From: Druceiella hillmani | Taxonomy: Eukaryota; Arthropoda; Insecta; Lepidoptera; Hepialidae | NCBI GenBank assembly: GCA_039881145.1 | Contig: JAYKKI010000091.1 | Span: 3,084,501 to 3,148,500, forward strand | Reading direction: 5' to 3' | Length of the DNA: 64,000 nucleotides | In this document: positions 53,601 to 59,600 of the stretch, piece by piece | Numbering within the stretch: the first letter of the stretch is position 1 | Layout of the letters: every line of letters starts with the position of its first letter | The notes under the pieces: generated by a model | The model's input: only the letters and a program-made list of their open reading frames with translations | What the model was told of the DNA's origin: nothing | Databases searched by the model: none | Translations under genes and position numbers: made by a program

Positions 53601-56600
53601 AGCATGATTAAATTTCTTATTCGCGGCATGAGTGTATGCCATTACAACTTTGATGATTAGATATCTACTTTGACAGGGGATATAAAAGATATGCTCTTAT
53701 CTCGTTACAAATATTAAACTTAACCTATAATTTATACAAGATGTTTATATGCCAACTTCCCCACTGATAATCTATTGATACTTTTATCCTCTGTATACAT
53801 TTTACAACATATTGACACTTTTATCCTCTGTAAAATAAACATTTATTTTATTAATTATTAAGACTAGAAATTATTTTTTTTCATAACTTCCAGGTCGATA
53901 ATAAAATTAAGATTTAAAAACACAAAACACCCTCCTACTTCAGATATCATTCTGTTACGTTAACTAGAGGTTGATCTAAGGCATTTTTATTTATAAGTAA
54001 CTGGGATAGGAAATTTTACTTTTACCAAAAATTATTACTTTATTTAGACTGTATAGAACTATACAGTCTGTTTGACAAGAGCGTGTATGAAGAAACTGGA
54101 AAACAATTTGAGATATGGTATTGAAAAACAAAAATACAGACTGGTGTGTGTAATTGTGAAGGGCCCTTCAGTACATCAATATCATTATCTTGTTTCTACG
54201 CAATGCAAAGTTATCTCCAATATTTAGGTCATTTCCTCTTGCTGTCGCTAATTTTCATTCTTTTAGACAGATGGATATAAGCTTTGATATATTATTACCA
54301 GCATTCAATATATGTGAAGATGTACAATGCGCTACTTTGAGAAACAGCAGCAGGCATGCTCCTTTGGTCTAGTGATTTTGGATAGAACAGATCATCTGCC
54401 CAAAAAGAAGCTTCATCCAAAAAAATTTGTGTTTCAATCTATATTTAAAATTTTCTATAATATGATTGTAGAAAATAAATAAAATAAAAAATGATTGAAG
54501 AGAAAAATAATGACAAAAGTTTATGATTGATGAGTGATCACAGGATTGATTTTTAAACGATAATGATGTGTTAATGTTGTGTGTGCGTAAATAATTTTGC
54601 TTTTGTGGGTATTAAATGTATCGTATATCAGAATACAAAAATAGATTATATTTTAACCATTTATTGTTTAATTACATGTGGAAAAAATTCAATGTAAAAT
54701 ATAACATTTTTGTTTTATTCATATTGTTTATTACTTTATAAACTTCAAGAATGTCTTATCATTTTTAAAATAGTATGTTTGTGACAGGCTTGGTTGGTGA
54801 AATCATCATATTTTTATGCTCCTTTACTTTAATATGATTCCTTATTAAAATGATGAGGTTTCCTCTGATATTGTTTTTCTATTAAAATAATTAACATCTC
54901 TCTAATTCTGGGAAGTACAGTGTTTTATGCTTCTCTATAAAAATCATTGTAAAGTCTGTTATAGTCTGTTTTTTATAATAAAATATGTTTATGTTCAATA
55001 GTATATATTGTTCATAAAATATCATATATTGTTCATAAATTCTAATTACATTTGCTTTTTTTATCTAACCAAGTACATGAAATATAAACAGAGCACTTTT
55101 TATGATGTTCACGGTATTACTGGGAAAGTTGATTAGCACTTCGCTGTTGACATGTGTGACCCAAATTGTTTTATCTGTTGCCGGTGGATTTCACATAGAT
55201 CCTGTTGCTATCTGATTGCATGTAGTTGAAATATCTTGCACAATCTCTTCTGGTGCACTAACACACACCTAAAGTAGCTCATGTGTAGTGGTCTAGAAGA
55301 AAGGGTTAACCTGCTAGCCGAATTAAGCTGGAAAGAGCCGACAAGACACGAAGCTGGCCGAATGGCAAGACATGCAATAAGAACATTTTAACTCCCACCC
55401 AAATGCGCCAATAGATGTTTCACATCAAAAAATTGTTTGATGTCTGTGTGCCTGTGAATAGTGACTACGAAAATATATTTATTGCGATACAGCCTCATTA
55501 GCTATGAAAAATATATTTAATAAGGGGAAAACCTCAATGATATTTAAGGGAAAACAACGTCATTGACAAACATGTTAGAAGAAAGATTTTTTAATAAATT
55601 TTTATTCACAATCTCATTTCGAGAGGCAAGTTGAAAGTCGAACTTAGATAAAATTAATCAGGTTTCACTACTTTTGAAACATTCACCATTCGTCTTACAG
55701 CACTCCTATTATATTGTATTCTCCAGACCTGGTGTATTTTGACAAAAGCCATATATCAACCAATTGTTTGCAGCTTCTCACTGTATATTCTAAACAATTT
55801 TAACTACTTTCTCTCAGATTATTTCGATAATTTTTTTCAGTCACTCCCTATCTCCTCATTCGGTATTCAAAGGTCAGAAGAAAATTTTTGTAACACTTGT
55901 TTAGACATTGGTAAACAATTTTTGAATTTTATTTATTGAAACAAATTAACTTTATTTTCTTATTTTTTTGTAAGCTTAAAGTCTAATATTGTTTTAACGA
56001 GTATCAATCTTATAGTATTTAAATAGTCGATGTCATCATGTGTCCCTGAAGATTATTTATCAGCTAATGATTGATAATTTTTGTACACACACCATCAATG
56101 TTGGAATCAAACCAGGGGCGGGAGGGGTGTGGATACCAAAAACTTTTACAGTTTATTTATTTTTTAGTTTATTTTGGATAGAACCACAGCGGGATGCTGT
56201 GGTTTATTTTGTAAAAAAGGATTGTTTTAATACCAATTATGTTTTTGTAACAAATCATTTGTTATGGATTTTTCTCACTTAATTTGCATTTTTATCGTTA
56301 AACACTTAATATATAATATAGAAATAAGAATATAAATGTTCATATATCAAAAATAAAAGAACTGAGAAAAAATTAGTAAAATATTGCTTAAAAAAGGAGT
56401 TTCAAATTTGACATTTCACAACAATTTATCAGTCATGAAAGCATTTTTTAAATTTATTTTTCACTAAACTAATTGTGAGTAGCCTTAGTGACTGTTCAAT
56501 ATTTTCTTTCTTATAAATACTCTTTGAATTATCATGAGAAAAACAGCGAAAAATTGACTTTCGCTAAAGTGAAAAGCAACTAAGCAGATGATGGCATGTG

Positions 56601-59600
56601 CAGGAAATTGGTTTAAATAATAGCTAATTTCAAAATAAATTTTTAGCTTTTAGACCTGAAACAATGTCTAGAGAGCCTTTATGCCATTAAACATGAAGAG
56701 CTGGGTCAGGCATCTGCCAAACTAAAGGAAGATTATAAATTGAACCTGAGCATGATGGAAATTAAATGTATAGAAAGATTCAACAAAATTAAACATTTGG
56801 AAAAGGAAAATGATACATTGAAAGTAAGGATTTAAAAAAAACAATTAAACTTACAATAAGAATGTGAAAAACAATAATATCTTACACCTCATTTTTTGAT
56901 GTAAGTAATTAATTTCAATCACACTTCAGTGAACTAGGTAATGGCTTTTAATGAATAGTTTTTTTTTCATAAGAGCACATTGAACCAAAATATTATGAAA
57001 AAGTAAAGATCTCCCCATTGTATTTAGTTTATTTCTTTTTCTTTTGCAGTACACAAAATTAAGTCACAAATAATATTGTGAGTTTAAGATTACTCTTGCC
57101 ATTTTCACTTCAACACTAAATAAAGTTCTCAAAGTCAGAACTGTACATTAAAATAGGAATGTATGTGAAATGAAGCTGCTTTTGGTATATTCATTAATTT
57201 TTGTCTATTTTTTATTTTCAGAGACTGTTTATTTCACAAAATATTAATATGTTTTACTCTTCTTTTAGATATAAACATTTCTTGATAATTGCCAATTAGT
57301 ATTTGGAAATATATAACATATTTACAGTATAATAACAATTTAATAACAATATAATCCCTTAATTGCCTTCATTTCAGACACAATTAAAAAACATGGTTAA
57401 AAAAGTTGACTCAGATAAAGCTGATTTCACCAGGGATCAAATGGCAAGTCTTATTCAAGAGTTGGTAAGGAATTTTTTAGAGTTAAAAAATTATTTCATC
57501 CAATTAAAATGGACCGAGATAAATGCCCGATCGATGTTTTGATATAAAGAATTATCTGTTTAATTTTTTGTGCAAAAAAATGTACTTATTACAAATTTAC
57601 TAATTACAACTATAAGTAAAATTGTTTATTTGATATGATACAATTTTAATTAATAGTAGTGACTAAAAAGCATCTTTGTTCGTGATTCTGCTACAATAAA
57701 GATAAATCTGCTATTTACAGTTTAGAGCTGCCAGGGATATCCCCAGTAAGGAAATAAGCCAGTGAAATAAGTAATATTTATTAAAACAGTCCCATAGTAA
57801 AATTTATTTATTATTGTTACTTTATTAGAGTGTGCTATTAGTAGCACCTTGCCAATCACCAAATCCTTGTATATATATTTTTTTGAGAATAAAAAGGGGT
57901 AAAAATAGATTTTTGCAATCTTCTCGAAATCTATGAATTTTTTTCTAAAAAATTATAGTTTTCGAGAAGAATGTCATTTTGTTCTATTTATTTTTTAATA
58001 TCCTATTACAACGAAGCAACAAGGTCAATGTCTTCGTTGGGACGAATATTATAGTTTGAACATTATCTCATGCTACATTTAGACATACAAGCAGAATTGA
58101 CTTCGACTATAATGAAATGCTGTAGAGTAGGGCCTTGCATTTTCCTTGAAAATTAAATTTTTTTTGCTTTGAGGAATTAGCGAATAAATTAAAAAAATTA
58201 TTTTTGGCATTTTTAAAAATTTCAGGTCTGTACTGCAGAAATAGTTAACTTTATGCAAAAGGCAAGCACTTTTTTGTAAACAATTTTAAGAGCTACAATT
58301 TTTATTTCTTGCATGTTCTTCAAAAAATTTATAGTTTTCGGGAAAATTGCAAAAGTCTATTTCCCCCACAAAAATATGTATGCAAGATGGCTTACTGACT
58401 AGAAAATTCACACCTTAAAGGATACACCCCAATGAAGCAAAATAAACCCTGTGAAATGTAAGTAGAACTCTAGAGGGTTACACACTCAGGTATAAAAAAA
58501 CATTTAAAAGTATAGTATTACTATTAAATTATTTACAAATATGAATGATATTTTTCATCATGTAAGTACATTTCCACATGTGTAATAATATTGTGAATAT
58601 TTCAAAAGTTTTTAAGTTTAGAGTCATCCCTCCAGTTTTCTGCTAAATTAGTAAATATTCTGTTCACATATCGAAAGGAGAACATGTTTTGTCACCTTTT
58701 GCAACAATATCTCTAGAACCATCTTACATAAAGCTATGAAAATGGTTTTGGTATTCATATTATTTGCTCTATAAAATGATATTCCACAAGACACTTAAAA
58801 AAAGGTCAAAAATTTCCATATGAATATTTTTAAATGTTGATTATTGAGATATTTGTGGATTAATATGCTTTGTCACTATCTCATAGTTCAAGTCTTTACA
58901 TCCAATGGTTGTGAGCAAATGAACTGACACATTATTACTTTTTGAGATAGGAAACTCTAAAACTTAATAAAATTTGTAATAGGAATTTGTTAATAGTTTC
59001 CGCCAATTTTTGTCTAGTCTAGAGATTTATTTTCTCTTGCTTAAATAATATTTGCATTATTATTAGGAACGTAAAACATAATTTTGACCACAAGTTTTAA
59101 TTTTTTTTAAATTTAACCGTAATATAAGTACAAGGTAAAGTAAAAGTTTCTTTTAATAAATATGCTTTGTATAGCGATACCTGGAGGAGAAATTGGAGAC
59201 TGCGATGCAATCAAAGGAGTTTTTCAAGGAGCAGTGGGGGCGAGCGGTGCGTGAACTACATGCAACACGCCACCTTGCACGTAACCAAATGATCACACGC
59301 CTCCAAAGGGACCGTCACCTGCTTGATAAACAGTATTCCTTACTTGATAAATCTATCTTTTTCACTCAATATTTAGAAACTAGTCAGAACCATTGATCTA
59401 AATATCAAGATACGGTCAAAGGAACATAAACCAATTTGAAAATGACAACATCAATTCATGTGCGCCATCTATTGCAATTAAACGAAATTACTTCATCAGT
59501 CACACGGCCGACTGTGTGCAACTATAGATGTAATATTATCGTGGTGTTATCTAATTATATTATTTTTTTTACTAAATTAGAAAAAATGGTTTTTAATTTG

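Larger units (their letters stand above)
44904..56646. other. CEP120 intron 13, 11.7 kb
   Basis: Contains the 6.1-kb long-TIR element (45182-51299) and a mariner fragment next to it (51300-51650). From about 51650 to 56646 the sequence is AT-rich with no recognised gene; a 24-bp hairpin with 11-bp arms (AGACTGTATAG) sits at 54046-54069. Confidence 0.6.
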
